From the NCBI GenBank assembly GCA_037178975.1, contig JASJZH010000006.1:9424001-9488000 (forward strand): DNA of 64,000 bases, in the 5' to 3' direction. Shown here one piece after another: positions 12,605 through 24,224 of this stretch. This DNA comes from Oscheius tipulae (Eukaryota > Nematoda > Chromadorea > Rhabditida > Rhabditidae). The translations under genes and the position numbers were made by a program. Below the pieces are notes generated by a model. It was given only the letters and a program-made list of their open reading frames with translations, ran no database searches and was not told where the DNA came from. The stretch's first letter is position 1. The number at the start of each line of letters is the position of its first letter.

Positions 12605-13031
12605 TTACGGAGACAGAGCAATAGAGAGACTGAAAAAAGTTTTTCTTGTGAGCCAAGGCACTCTTTCACCTGTTTCTGTCAGCCTGCCCACCATTGGGTC
12701 CAGGACTGTATAAGAAATGATGAGAATGACTGTGACTCAGGTTAACCAATGACAGATAGCATACTCGGCTATCTTCAAAGGAAAATTGAATCAACTCACA
12801 TGTAGACAATGTGTCTGTGGACCACCACCATTCTCTGCGGTTCCTCGACCTCGGCAGGCTGAATACGATCCTTACGGCGGAAGCTGAACTTGGCGACGAC
12901 CCGATAGATAACCCTAAAAATAAAAATATTACGAAACGTTTGATGGCAACTCACTGCTTGCAGGGCTTCTTCAACGAGCTGAAACACGACATGCTTCCTT
13001 GGCAGAGACGAGCTGAAAGCTGGGACATCAT
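12605..13031 (-). CDS. Hypothetical small basic protein (about 83 aa)
   Basis: Proposed exons: 12955-13031, 12800-12913, 12670-12705 and 12605-12629. The first three share phases and good donors (gtgagt, gtgagt, gtgaaa); the first intron is 41 nt. The protein starts MMSQLSARLCQGS and contains VIYRVVAKFSFRRKDRIQ, then a methionine/valine segment RMVVVHRHIVYIPGP. The last exon is tiny and partly simple sequence, so the C-terminus is uncertain. No family recognised. Paired TATA-like palindromes at 13501-13524, upstream on this strand, could be its promoter. Confidence 0.38.
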
Positions 13032-14344
13032 AAAGCGATATTCTATTCAAAGAGAGTGGAAATTATGGCTCCGGGAGCACATTTTTCAGTTCAAAGATGG
13101 GAAAATAAGAAACAGCTTGTCAAAAAGTTCGAGAAGACTAAAGAAGAACAATAGAACTGTCTTTTGCTTCAAAAAACAATATGACGCTAGTAGGTGGACA
13201 TCAGCTGACTTGTTTCGGTTAGTGGGACTGTTATGAAGCCATCGGACGAGAGGGAGTGATCCCAAAGCCTAGTTTATAGGGAATCGATCACAAGCATAGG
13301 GAAGTCATTACTTCACGCAGTCGGAAAGACGATTGACCGTGATTTCAGAAGAGAGAGAACGAGAACGAAATAAGAACGATTGACAGCCAGTTTTACCAAA
13401 AAAAAGATATTGTCGAGCACAACTGCGCAAGTTTGCTTCGATTGTGGTCATGTAGAAGCTTTATTTCTTTTGAAAACTGGAAAGACATCGGCAGGGAGCT
13501 CTTATATAAGTATCCTTATATAAGAACCGGAAAAAACACTTTCTGCCAGAGGGTCCTCACATTCTTGGGGTTACCAACTGCATGATAGAGCCAGAAAGTT
13601 ACACTAAATAACGTGGGAAAGCCGAAGTAGATCCTCGAAACACTCTATTCAAGTTGCAGGAGCAGATAGTGACCGACAGCGCTGATTGACCCATATGCAT
13701 TCAGGCTCGACCATCTGCGTTACGCTGCGCGGCAAAAGTTTTTCGGTCTGTTGTTGATATTGAAACGGGGCCGCAAAGAAGCAGTATGGAATGAACGTTC
13801 GAAATTTGCGAAATAGCCCTTGGTCTATTCAGAGAAGTGTCTGAAGCTGCTGAGAGCCGTGACCCGGAGTGACCTAGGGTACGAAAGATCGACAGTCAGA
13901 CAACGAGACTGGAACAAAGATTTCTGTTCTATGTGGAAAGTGCAGAAATACTTGTTGCATTTGATTTATAGCCCGCTTTCGCAGCATTACAAAAGGTCAC
14001 ATTTCGTAACGGATCCTAAGGACTTTTCTTGGATTTACAGCAGTTCTTAGAGATCTGAGAATCCAAAAATTGGAAAAGGATCATGCTGAGAAGTACCAGT
14101 TTGAGTGGTAATGAGAACAGTAGAGAATGAAGAAGGGTTGAGACTTTCGAAGAGAAAGAAAAATTTCGCGTATCTGCAAGGCTGCAAAGTTTCGTTACGA
14201 GAAGTAAGAAGAAACTCCGGCGCCGCAAGTTGAAAACACGAGAGAGTAGCAGATGGCGGCTGGACCTCACGCAGACGGTACGGATCAACACGGTCCGGAC
14301 CCCGAGTTTTCCAGAGTAAACAAGATTTCTGCAAGACTGTTTAT
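13032..14344. other. Intergenic, with paired TATA-like palindromes
   Basis: Positions 13501-13510 and 13515-13524 are both CTTATATAAG, a perfect 10-bp palindrome repeated at 14-bp spacing. A plus-strand frame near 13820-14050 looks mildly protein-like but has no start codon. AATAAA on the minus strand lies at about 13459-13464. Nothing else supported. Confidence 0.4.
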
Positions 14345-15603
14345 TCAATATTTGTAGAATCCTTCGTTGTTTTTCCTTCCAAGTTTTCCCTGCTCTACCA
14401 GGGTGTCGAGTAGTTTGCAAGGAACGAAGCGGCTGTCATTGGGCATAGATTCCCGCCAAACTTAAATGGGTGGTTGTGGCTCGAAATGTGAAAAATGTAC
14501 CTTTCATGACGTTCTGAATGGTATCAAGTCCGACGTAGTCGCAGAGCTCGAGTGGTCCCATCGGATAAGAAGTGCCAAAACGCATGGCTGAGTCAATGTC
14601 TTCCTTCGTGGCATCGCCTCGCTCAAGCATCCTGATACTGTCGATAAGGTACGGCACCAACAATCTGTTGACTACAAATCCGGGAGTGTCCTGAAATCGG
14701 CACAATTCTATTGATTGCCCCCTGGCTACAGTACCTTGCAAGCGATGGCGACTTTTCCAACACTTTTGCAGAAAGCATGCAGTGCCCTTTTTGTTTCCTC
14801 GGACGTCTCTTCGATGGAAATAACTTCTACCAGCTTGAGTACAGGGACGGGGTTGAAAAAGTGCAGCCCTCCAAAGCGGCTTTTAGGATATATGCAGTCG
14901 GCGAGATCTTTCAATCTGATGGAAGAGGTATTGGTGGCAATGATGGCGTGGCTGAAAAATAATTTTCCTTCACAAAAAACTGTAGCTTTTTGGTAGAAAG
15001 TGGCGTAAACATATTTGTTTGTCGAAGTTGCAAAAGCAACGGAATAGGGATATGGATACTGAGAGAAAGAAAGACAAAAAGACAAAGATACAAAGACAGA
15101 GAGACAGTGACAGAGAGACGGAGAGACAAAGCGAGCCTGATCTACCTACCTCGGACAGTTTTCCTGAATCTCGGAGAAAAGTTCCCTCTTGAGAGTGATG
15201 TCTTCAATAACAGCCTCAATGACAATATCAGCATCTTTCACACAGTCTGCCACTCGTGTTGTTGTGGAAAGAAGTGAAATACGTTCGCTGACAACAGAAT
15301 CCACGAGTTCCTGATCAAATTATTCAGTAACGAAAACTGATAAAGCTTACGGTAGGGGTGTTCTTGCACTTGGAGAAGGCCTTCTGAAGACCCTTCTTGA
15401 TCTTCATTTTAGCATCGTCGAGCTTGTTCTGACTGCGGCCATAGAGGGTTACTGTATAACCATTGGCGACACAGATCTAAAAGTTGCTTGGGTTTTCTCG
15501 AAAGTTCGATGGGGGAAACCTGCGCAATTCCTGCTCCCATGAGCCCGGCACCAAGAATAGCCACGCGACTAGCATTGGCAGAACTTGAAGGCTCGACGAC
15601 CAT
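14345..15603 (-). CDS. HADH: 3-hydroxyacyl-CoA dehydrogenase, short-chain (297 aa)
   Basis: Six exons: 15520-15603, 15351-15476, 15150-15310, 14735-14951, 14501-14690 and 14345-14460; introns of 43, 40, 198, 44 and 40 nt, all in phase. The enzyme oxidises L-3-hydroxyacyl-CoA to 3-ketoacyl-CoA with NAD in fatty-acid beta-oxidation. The N-terminal Rossmann motif is [15 protein letters not shown] (GAGLMG at about 18-23). The catalytic histidine is in [15 protein letters not shown] (about His154). The C-terminal helical domain begins [15 protein letters not shown] and ends [11 protein letters not shown]. Length matches the single-domain mitochondrial family (about 300-315). The start at 15603 gives little or no presequence; an upstream exon with a targeting peptide may be missing, since ccaag precedes the ATG. 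The last exon is reached only by splicing (residues VWRESMPND at the junction). AATAAA overlaps the stop region. Confidence 0.95.
15055..15130. repeat. GAGACA-type purine tract in HADH intron 3
   Basis: Degenerate repeats of agacaaaga/gacagagagacag fill much of the only long HADH intron (14952-15149, 198 nt). Similar tracts recur at about 12226-12300, 36371-36482 and 56341-56395, and as CT-strand versions at about 16190-16262 and 46139-46252. Confidence 0.7.
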
Positions 15604-16683
15604 GCTTGGAATGGGGAATCACCCGGCCCTCCTCCAGATTAATATACTTGGATGCACGTGCATGGCAACCTGAACGCTTATCTTAGCATGAGGTGATGGC
15701 ACCATCGAGCGAACGACGCCTAGGCCCGGAAGGCTGTTAACGGGCTCCGGATTGAGGGAGAGACACCATCAGGCGACTTACTGTTCACTCATGACCGACT
15801 GATATGGACATGTGGGCCCTTCTTTGTCTTTCCGGACCCTCCGCGTCTACTGAGAGCAGAGTCATTTTTAGCACATCACAGTTCGCACACCCTGCATCAA
15901 AAAGGTGACAGCTTATGGTAATCTCGATTGGTTAAAGTTACGACGTCGATTAAAAGAAGTTGTAATAGTTGTGGAACAAAATCCAAGGAGAGTTCATAAA
16001 TGGGGAGAAAAAGGAAACAGGAAGACAACCTATTGTGCACTAAACAAACTGACTGTCGGAGAAATCAGTGCGTAAGATAAGAGTGCTTGTGTTCGAAAAT
16101 GTTGCCATGTCATTGTTCCGTGCAGTTTCGGGAATAGGTTTGGAGCCTTTAGCCTAAAGAACTCCATTGTCTTTCAATCTCTTAGTCCCCCTGTCTCTGA
16201 CTCTGTCTAACTGTCTCGCGGTATCTCGTATCTCTGTCTCTCCGTCTTGCTTTCTCTATGTTTCTCTGATTCTATGCCTCTTTTTCTTTATCTAGAATAT
16301 AAACCTATCAACAAGTAGTCCAAGACCACCCACAAATGAACTATTGGGGACAAACAAATTTAAACAGTACACAGCAGCAGCGTCTTTATTACCTATATTT
16401 GATCAGGAAGTTCTTCGATGTTCAGCTCGCATTTTAAACTTTGACCGCATTTTTGGGAGTAAGTGTAAGATGGTAATTCCGTGTTGTGTTCTAATGTAAC
16501 TTCCGTAATAATCACTATGGGTATCTAGATACTTCCGTTCGAACCTAGGAATCCCTTCGTCATTGCTTTGAACAGTTGTAATTGTTTATACACTCGCAAT
16601 GTTTTCTATTAGAAAACATGAACTAACCTCCGTCAATCTTTGAAACCAATAAGCGTTTCTGCAAGGAAGATGGTAACGTATTA
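15604..16683. other. Intergenic; CT-rich tract
   Basis: Upstream of the dehydrogenase gene. A ctgtctctgactctg-type pyrimidine tract is at about 16190-16262. A minus-strand AATAAA at about 16387-16392 may serve the gene ending at 16684. No coding region seen. Confidence 0.5.
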
Positions 16684-17574
16684 TCAGTAGAAGTGGTCCT
16701 CTTGTCGTGACCGCAGGACGTACCGGACTAGGGTTACAATCTCCTTAGCAGGGTTATTTTTCCATAATGTCAAGGATGCACTGATCTCCGTTAAGCTGGC
16801 GTTGTCCATAACAAGCGTTTTGTTGTCTTCGCCGCAGTTGCGGAAAATATCACCTTGAACCTGTCCGTATGCAAGGTTTCGAGACTTTTGGATACTTATG
16901 TCGACGGTCCGACTATCTAGTGCAGCGCTCTTTCTGCTAGCATAGGTTGAACAACCGCTCCATTCAGTAACGACTCCCTTCGGCTCATGATGTTCCGAAT
17001 AAAATCAAATATACTATGTATTTAATTTCTCACGGGGTGTACCTAAGACGATAGACAAGCCGCTGCGGACTGTTACAGTACAGGTATGGCTGTCATGCTA
17101 TTGACTGCTATTGGGGACGTTGTAATAGGAGGTGGAGCGGGGGGAGAAGGAGTACAGTGTCCCTTGCAGGTCAGGTTTAGCTCAATGATGTAAGAGCACC
17201 ACTTTTTGGTTACGAGGCAGCCCTTCTCATGCTGGACTCTTGCCATTTTGTTCCACAGTTGCGCCGAATCATCGTCCGGAACTCATAATTGGGACTCAGA
17301 TCACCGAATTCGCTTCCTCGAAGCTCCTTGTAGATATCTCCTTTTCTGACCCTTTGTGTTTTGCTACTAGGTCATAAAACCGGGAGCGTCGTGCTGGAAA
17401 TTGTTTATAGGTATAGATCATAGAATAGAACTAACCTCGATGAATTCCACCTTAAATTCATATAATCCAACCACACAGAACAGTTTCAGACCGACCTTAA
17501 ATTTCGTTACTTCTTCAACCTTAGCAGAAAGAGAAAGAGAGAAATTGGCCCGACCATTTTAAGCCGAGGTTGAC
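16684..17574 (-). CDS. Probable cysteine-containing multi-exon protein; partial model with frame uncertainty
   Basis: Long coding-looking blocks without start codons. 17436-17574: contains KVEEVTKFKVGLKLFCVV, but reaching it from the acceptor at 17575 needs a one-base frame change in a CT-rich stretch. About 17290-17350: RKGDIYKELRGSEF. About 17082-17315: contains GCLVTKKWCSYIIELNLTC, then a proline-rich CTPSPPAPPPITTSP. 16684-16983: 100 codons starting PKGVVTEWSGCSTY, including QGDIFRNCGEDNKTLV, to a stop. The last two blocks join in phase through a donor at 17081 and the acceptor ending at 16984. The cysteines and the Thr/Pro linker suggest a secreted protein. I could not fit all junctions, so either the gene is damaged, the sequence has small indels, or splice sites are unusual. 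Family not recognised; the 5' end is missing. Confidence 0.45.
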
Positions 17575-17711
17575 CTGAAAAAGTGGAAATTTCAAGTGTT
17601 TGAAAAAGAAAGGAAGTGGTGGAGAAAGATGAGAAAAAGAGGAAATTCGAAAGAATTTATTGGATTTCGTTTTTCGGAGAAATCATTCCAACAAACTGAA
17701 AATAGGAGCTG

Positions 17712-18080
17712 TTAGAGGACGGTTGAATTCCAGCAAGGGAGAAAGAAACCTGGAAAAGGCTTGTGAGCATTGCATATATAGGGGGTATACTGTAACAACT
17801 GTTTGAAAAGGTGGCACTGAAACAATTGGCGCAAAGAAGTCGCTAAAACTTTCAGGACACTAAAATAACTAGAAAAACAGTCGATGTGTCTGAACGCAGG
17901 CAGCCGAGGGGAACCAATCGCAAAAATACAATGTTCTACCCAGAACTGATGTTTCCGATAGAAAGATGCTTCGCCGAAGAAGTTTTCCATCCTGGGCATT
18001 TCGTTGCACAGCCCTGTGCAGCGCAGGAATTGGTGAGCAAGTAAACTTTCAGAAGCTTTGTGTGCGGTCCTTCGGTTCAC
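17712..18080 (-). CDS. Possible coding exon(s), low support
   Basis: An open frame of about 120 codons rich in Cys, Phe and His. It ends about 50 bp before a minus-strand AATAAA (17656-17661). No ATG with a signal peptide and no clear splice junctions were found, and the opposite strand has a competing start at 17966 (MLRRRSFPSWAFRC) with a gtgagc donor. Kept only as a candidate. Confidence 0.2.
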   Translation of the reverse strand: MNRRTAHKASESLLAHQFLRCTGLCNEMPRMENFFGEASFYRKHQFWVEHCIFAIGSPRLPAFRHIDCFSSYFSVLKVLATSLRQLFQCHLFKQLLQYTPYICNAHKPFPGFFLPCWNSTVL

Positions 18081-18514
18081 AACGGAAAGAAACCGTCACT
18101 TGGGACTTGGTCATTATTTATGGCTATACCCATATCCTAGCGTGGGAAATGTGGTACAAATGGATTTCAAATGCTCATGTTGTAACTTCTACCTCTCCAA
18201 TGGGTGGGGGTCAGACTGATCACTTGGTAACCGAGCCCATGGTAATCTTAGCACCTAAGTGAAAACGTAACTTTTTTTTATCCCATTCCTTGCCAGCCAT
18301 CCGTCATTACAGCTGGCGTGTTTTTTCCAGCTGCCCGGACTGTTTGTTCACCAAATGCCAACTGTTTTGACAGTCTTCTAGCGAATTATTCCAGTTTCAG
18401 AACTACAAGAGCTGTTTTCACGCACGAGACACGTTGACACTCCTGTCAAGCTTGACAGCTCTCAGATAAGGAAATTCATCAATTTTCAGGGATACTTCGT
18501 GTCTGGAGCTCAAA

Positions 18515-18794
18515 ATGCCTGCCCTCAACATCGAAGATTGCTCTGGTAAGCCTTTTCGTACATTATGAGCAGCGTACATCTGTTTCTGTGGAGAAGGTAG
18601 GGGATGAGATTTCAGTTCATCAAGACTTTGCGAGCGTCAAAAATCTCTATCGAAGCAACGGGGATGTGAAAGCTATGTCTATCGAAACAGTATGGACAAG
18701 ATTTCGGCGGACTGCACAGATGGTACGGGTGTTACCTTGTTCGGCTGTCAAGATATGACAGATAATAGCTTCTCCTGCTGGCGGTGCGGTATGA
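18515..18794 (+). CDS. Hypothetical microprotein (56 aa), three exons
   Basis: Exons 18515-18545, 18616-18722 and 18762-18794. Donors gtaagc and gtacgg, acceptors atttcag and gacag; introns of 70 and 39 nt; phases agree. The protein begins MPALNIEDCSVHQDFASV, continues AMSIETVWTRFRRTAQM and ends IIASPAGGAV. No signal peptide or membrane segment. A ttttcag sits about 25 bp before the ATG, consistent with a 5' UTR intron or trans-splice acceptor. No family recognised. Good phase agreement argues for a real gene, but it is too short for certainty. Confidence 0.55.
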
Positions 18795-19190
18795 GAAAAA
18801 TCCCGATTAAGACAGACCTGACAATATGTCATCCAGCAGTCCTGGCAATACTGGGGAGCTTCATCTTTCTACCTAAACAGTACGGGGGAGAATTTGTCAA
18901 ATCTTCTTGTTCTGAGTTTCCTTACAGCTTTGTTTCCGGCGCGAAACAATAACATTATTCTTTAACCCACATAAAACATTTCAGTATTTTTTTTCGGCCA
19001 AACCATCCGCCAACCTATTTCTAGGTGAAAATTCTCATATTTGCAGTAAATGCAGTTTTTCATGTAACGGACGTTAACAAACCGTAGTGTCAAACGAGTT
19101 GGAGCGCAAGTGGGGCGCGAATACTTTGCTGGCCCATGTCCAACTTTCAAGTTTGCAAACAGCCCATCACAACTTCCTAAATTAGATATT

Positions 19191-19469
19191 TTATTTCAAT
19201 TTCTGTTCAGTTTCATCCGCAAAAACTTGGCGGGAAATTGTACTTTCCCGAACGAGAGAAAAAACTAAAGTTAAAAAATTTTGTAAGATTTCATCCTGTC
19301 CGCGTTCATTTTTCTTATCTGACCTTTTGCAGACTTGCAGGTCCTGTTTTTGTTGACAAAACAGTTCTCGAACGCAAAATTTCCTAATTATCAACTGTAG
19401 AATCAACTTAAAAAGCGCTGGCCATTCGCTTTCCCTGCTATACTACTTCGGTGGCAAACTGGTTTCCAT
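19191..19469 (-). CDS. Hypothetical small protein (71 aa), low support
   Basis: Two exons, 19447-19469 and 19191-19383, in phase across a 63-nt intron. The sequence begins METSLPPKKFCVRELF and ends FADETEQKLK. The stop TAA lies inside the AATAAA signal, the arrangement seen for certain genes in this window. It would be divergent from the GTPase gene at 19863. No domain recognised. Confidence 0.3.
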
Positions 19470-19794
19470 CTAAGCTTTTTCTGTTGACCGATAGTATGTG
19501 GGAAGAGGCTTCTGGCAGCTTTCTTACACCAATATTTTACAAGAAACCTTGTTCATCTTCATTACAACGTTTTTAGCAGAAAATCCCGGAATAATCTACT
19601 AGATGATGAAAAACGCCATCTTTTTCGTGAAATGCCCTCTTACGCAATATGTCGTCCAAATTACTCTGTTTTGCCATTTTTCCTATCAGAACCTTCAGTT
19701 TTTTAAAAATATGTACGAACAGAATGGCGCAATCTGACGCGTTCAAATTCTTTCGACATCCTGCATAACAGTCGCCCTTGGTGGCCCCTTCTGG

Positions 19795-19802
19795 TATATA
19801 AG
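19795..19802 (+). promoter_or_regulatory. TATA box of the GTPBP1-like gene
   Basis: TATATAAG, 61 bp before the start codon; the expected initiation region (about 19825-19835) is pyrimidine-rich (cttttctctcatc). Confidence 0.65.
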
Positions 19803-19862
19803 GGCATGTCTGGACCTTTTCTCTCATCTTTCAACATGTGAACCCGACAACAAATTGCAGCA

Positions 19863-22800
19863 ATGGAAGATTCTACGAAAATTGACGAGATGAAGGAGAA
19901 ACCACCAATAAAGGCTCCAAAGGGAGCGGAGAAGCTGGCAGGGCTTTACGGTAAGGTAATTCGCTGCATTTTAAGATATCTGTTCAGATTCGGACGAGGA
20001 AATCGAGGTGAATCCGTCCGGTCTCCCGGCCAACTTCCTTTTGAACAACAAGGAGGACCAGGTAGCCTTTGATGAATTGAATTTTGTTTCATGGAAGTTC
20101 GAAAACTACAATACCAACAGGGGTATCATTTTTTTCACAACTGAATAGAACGTCAATCGAACTCTCAGACCTTGTCAAGGCGATACGGAAGAGAATTCTT
20201 TCGGTAACACTGAAGATACGGGCTAAAAAACTTGAATGTCGTTCGAGACCGTACGACATACCCTGATGTCGTTAACAGTTAGACGATATATAATCAATGC
20301 ACAAAAAGAGAGAGGCACAGTGTGAAGAAGATAGAGAGAGGGTGGGAGAGCTTTGTTGCTAGGTTAGAACCAGCAGACACAGGCGGTTAGCACTGTGTTA
20401 AACGCATAACGACAGTAAAAACAGAAGATCCAGAACAAAAACAGTTTCATTTAACCTTACTTCTTAATTTTTCTCAATGAAGCTGTTACCCAAAACCCTA
20501 TGAGTGCTTTAACTCGTGGAATTTAGTTTTCAGTTCGAATAACTATCGAAAACAAATAATAGACTATCATTTTTAACTGAATCATCGGCGGTGAGTTATT
20601 CATGGCACGATCAACATAAAAAAGACTATTAATGATAAGGGCATCAAACTATATTCAACAATAACATGTTTTCATTCAGGGGGATCGTTACTGTGACTAC
20701 CTGCGAGCTCGTCTTCAGGAAGGAGAGGGTGAGGTCCTAGTGGAGCTCGGTGTTCCCATCCAAAATGGAGGAAAAGGCAATTTTTGTTTATTGTGTTTCA
20801 TGGAAACTATTTTAGACTCCGGGTTGACAGAGGAGGAGATGGAGAAGGCTGTGGTAGCCCACAATGAGATCCTCACCTCGTTGAAGACTGTCGGAACCAG
20901 GATATTGAACAGGAAGAAGGGTAACAAGGTGACAGAGGTGTGGATGGTCAGGAGAGAGCCAGATGAACTCGATTTCATCGAGGTAGGAAACTTTCGATTC
21001 ATTTTGAAACTTTACACCAGGTTCGAGTAGCCGTCGTTGGGAATGTCGATGCCGGAAAGTCCACTCTTCTTGGAGTACTGACTCACAGCGCGCTCGATGA
21101 CGGTCGAGGAGCTGCTCGTCAGAAGCTGTTCAGGCACAAGCACGAGTTCGAGACAGGAAGAACATCGTCTGTCGGAAACGACATTCTTGGCTTCGATGTT
21201 CATGGAAAGGTGGGTGCTTTCTGTTTTGGTTTTGCTCTCAGGCACCTCAGGACTAAAGTAAGAGTCTTGCTACTTATTTTGCAAACTTTTCCGGTGTATA
21301 ACCCTCGTCGTGCTTTTGCCACCATCAGTCCCTGGCAGGGTGTGCATTTTTCGGTAATCTTGTCTATGTCATCAACTCCGTTTCAGTCCGTCTTCAAAAA
21401 AAAGAGTCATTGCTAGTTTTTCTTACGACAACCTATCTATTTGCTGCAGTGATCATTCTGTCAACTTGTTCATTAGACTATACTTTCCTGCTATGTCCCT
21501 TGACACACCCTACCGCTTTTTGGTAATAAAGAGACAAATTGTCGTGTTGACTTAGTCCCCAACTGAAAACTAGCTTGTGTCCACACATGAACTCACTCGA
21601 ACCCTTGGACATAACCCTTTAAGTAGCTCCGAAAACAAGGGAAATGTTTCAGATTGTAAATAAACCGAACCCTCATAACCACAACTTGGACTGGGTTCAA
21701 ATCAGTCGCGAATCTGCCAAGCTCATCACGTTCATTGATCTCGCCGGTCACGAAAAGTATCTCAAGACTACGATCTTCGGTATGACTGGACACATGCCCG
21801 ATTATACCATGCTTATGGTAAGATTGCTTTAGTTTTTTTTTATTCGGTTCTTAGATTGGTGCAAATATGGGAGTCATCGGAACTACAAAGGAACATCTCT
21901 CCCTGGCTCTTTCTCTTACAGTCCCTGTATATATTGTTGTAAGTGTTTTTATCTTCCGCTTTGTATGAAACGATACAGGTAACAAAAATAGACTGGTGCC
22001 CACCCCAGATCCTCGAGGAGACCATGAAAAACATTGGAAGGCTGGTGAAAAGTGCACGAAAGATTCCTGTCATGGTACGAACAATGGATGATGTGATACA
22101 TGCAGCAACTCACTTCCCTAGCAATAGGTAACATATCTTTGTATTTAAAAAAAAGAAAATTTACAGAGTCTGCCCAATTTTCCAAGTCTCCAACGTGCTT
22201 GGAACCAACCTTGATCTCCTCAGACAATTCCTTAACGTTGTTCCGCTGAGGCGTTCGATATGCGAGAATGATCCGGCTCATTTCCAGGTAGAAATAAATG
22301 TTTCAATAATAGAAAAAAACGTTTAAAAAAAGAAATAAATATACGCTTATTTGGTCATGAAATTTTTCCAGATCGATGATGTCTACTGGGTAGAGGGAGT
22401 CGGAACAGTCGTCAGTGGAACCTGCATATCGGGAACGATAAAAATCAATGACAACCTGGTCATGGGACCCTCTTCGGTGAGATTATTGAGGGGGAGTCCG
22501 TAAGCTGTATCCTAATTTAGGTCTTCGAGTGGCTACCCTTGCAGATCAAGTCAATACACAGGAAACGAATGCCGGTTGATCATGTACGATGTGGACAGAC
22601 TGCATCCTTTGCTTTCAGAACACAAACTCAGAAGTGAGTCTTTCGTGTTTCCCGTAGTTGTTTCCAGAGAGTTCGAGTAATTCCATAGATCTTGTTTGAG
22701 ATTTCGTTCACATTTCCAACGTGCTGACTGCGTAGCATTGACTTTGACTGCTCGGCCAGCAGCAGCAGTCTCAAACGGTGTCAATGCATTACAAACTTAC

Positions 22801-23506
22801 TTATAATCAGCCATTGTACGGATTTGAAATCTAGCCTTTCGATATAGTATGCAAACAAGAGAAAACAAGACATTTTTTCTTCCTCTGGATAGTCTTTAGA
22901 AAGTCTTTTTGAAATTATTGGATAATTCTTGACAAATTTAAATGCTACTCTTTAAGGAAAATCACCAAGAAGGATGTGCGAAAAGGAATGGTCATGTTGG
23001 ATCCGAAAAACATGCCGGACGCTGGTTTAACTTTCGAGGCTGACATTCTCATCCTTCACCATCCCACCACAATCAAGCCAAACTACCAGGCAATGCTCCA
23101 CATCGGCTCAATACGACAGACAGCAACACTAATTAAGATGAACAAGGAGGTTCTCCGAACCGGAGACCGTGATCGAGTCACCTTCAAGTTTATTAAGTAC
23201 CCAGAGTTCATACGACCAGGTGGGAATAACTAGACTTTTTGTCGAATATGGAGGGATTTTAGGAACGAAGATGGTGTTCCGAGAGGGTAGGACCAAGGCG
23301 GTTGGAACTGTGGTGAAGATCGTCGAGTCGTCTGACCAATTCCGAGCGAAACAGAAAGACAAGTACAATCGAATGAGTATGTGAAAGCCAAATCCATTTT
23401 ATCGACCTCTTTTGCAGTTGCCAAGCGTGGTCCCAAGCCGCCGAACAACAAGCCAAAAGATGATGGGAAAGTAAACGAGCTCGCCGACAAGATGAACAAT
23501 TTGTAA
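19863..23506 (+). CDS. GTPBP1: GTP-binding protein 1-like translational GTPase (605 aa)
   Basis: Fourteen exons: 19863-19950, 19988-20061, 20680-20776, 20816-20982, 21021-21209, 21653-21817, 21855-21938, 21979-22127, 22167-22287, 22372-22476, 22521-22633, 22957-23219, 23263-23376, 23418-23506. All phases agree and total 606 codons. EF-Tu-like cytoplasmic GTPase of the GTPBP1/2 family, linked in animals to mRNA decay and rescue of stalled ribosomes. G1 GNVDAGKS (149-156), G3 DLAGHE (234-239), G4 TKID (290-293), then beta-barrel domains with [18 protein letters not shown] and [13 protein letters not shown], and [12 protein letters not shown] near the end. The intron at 20777-20815 has a GC donor (gcaatt) and is 39 nt with no in-frame stop, so it could also be retained. 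The other introns are GT-AG. Length fits the family; the C-terminal tail is shorter than in vertebrates. Confidence 0.95.
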
Positions 23507-24143
23507 AGGAGCCATTTGGCTTCTTTTCTCCCTCGGGTGACCCTCCACACACTTTGGTACTGCTTTGTAAATATCTCGATAGACTGTATAGGCTTCACGA
23601 AGGGAGCTGGTTTCCCCCGGTAATTTAGAACCCCTTTTTTCTCCCCCACCTTTACATCTCAAATGTGCTCTATGTTCGAATCTTGTTATAAATGATTTGT
23701 TGATAAACTTGTCCGTCTCAAGTGGCCAACATTTGCCACCCCCGCCGGGAGGAGACGCTCTGTGTTGTGAATATCCTGTGGTTGCCACCTGCGAGTTGTG
23801 TTCTTGATGCTCCGCCCCGGCTTTCTCTCTTCCAATATGCCAGTTTAAATGCTTTTAACTCCTTGTGAGTCCGTCCAGACTTCCGTGTTTCCACTGACAG
23901 GCGGCTATATTTGACGGATACGTTGTCACCTGTTAGCCAATGGCAGATCTTTCACCACCTGAAAATAGACCTTTGCTGGGTGCTTCTCGGGGTCACACCT
24001 CTCAAACTTTTGATGAATCTTTCTCCGAGGGAGAGAGAGAGAGAGTTCTACTAGCACCTGGGCCCATTAAACAGCGATTACCTGGTCCTTTGAAAGCCGT
24101 TTTCTAAGCACTCTTAACTGGCTGTTCCTGGTCGCACACCACC

Positions 24144-24151
24144 CATAAAAG
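24144..24151 (+). promoter_or_regulatory. TATA-like box of the methyltransferase-fold gene
   Basis: CATAAAAG about 80 bp before the start codon, followed by a pyrimidine-rich stretch (cttttcctcaactcag). Confidence 0.5.
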
Positions 24152-24224
24152 CCTCATACTTTTCCTCAACTCAGTGACATTTTGAGTATTTCAGTTCTAT
24201 TTCTCGACTAGTATCGTCTGCAGA

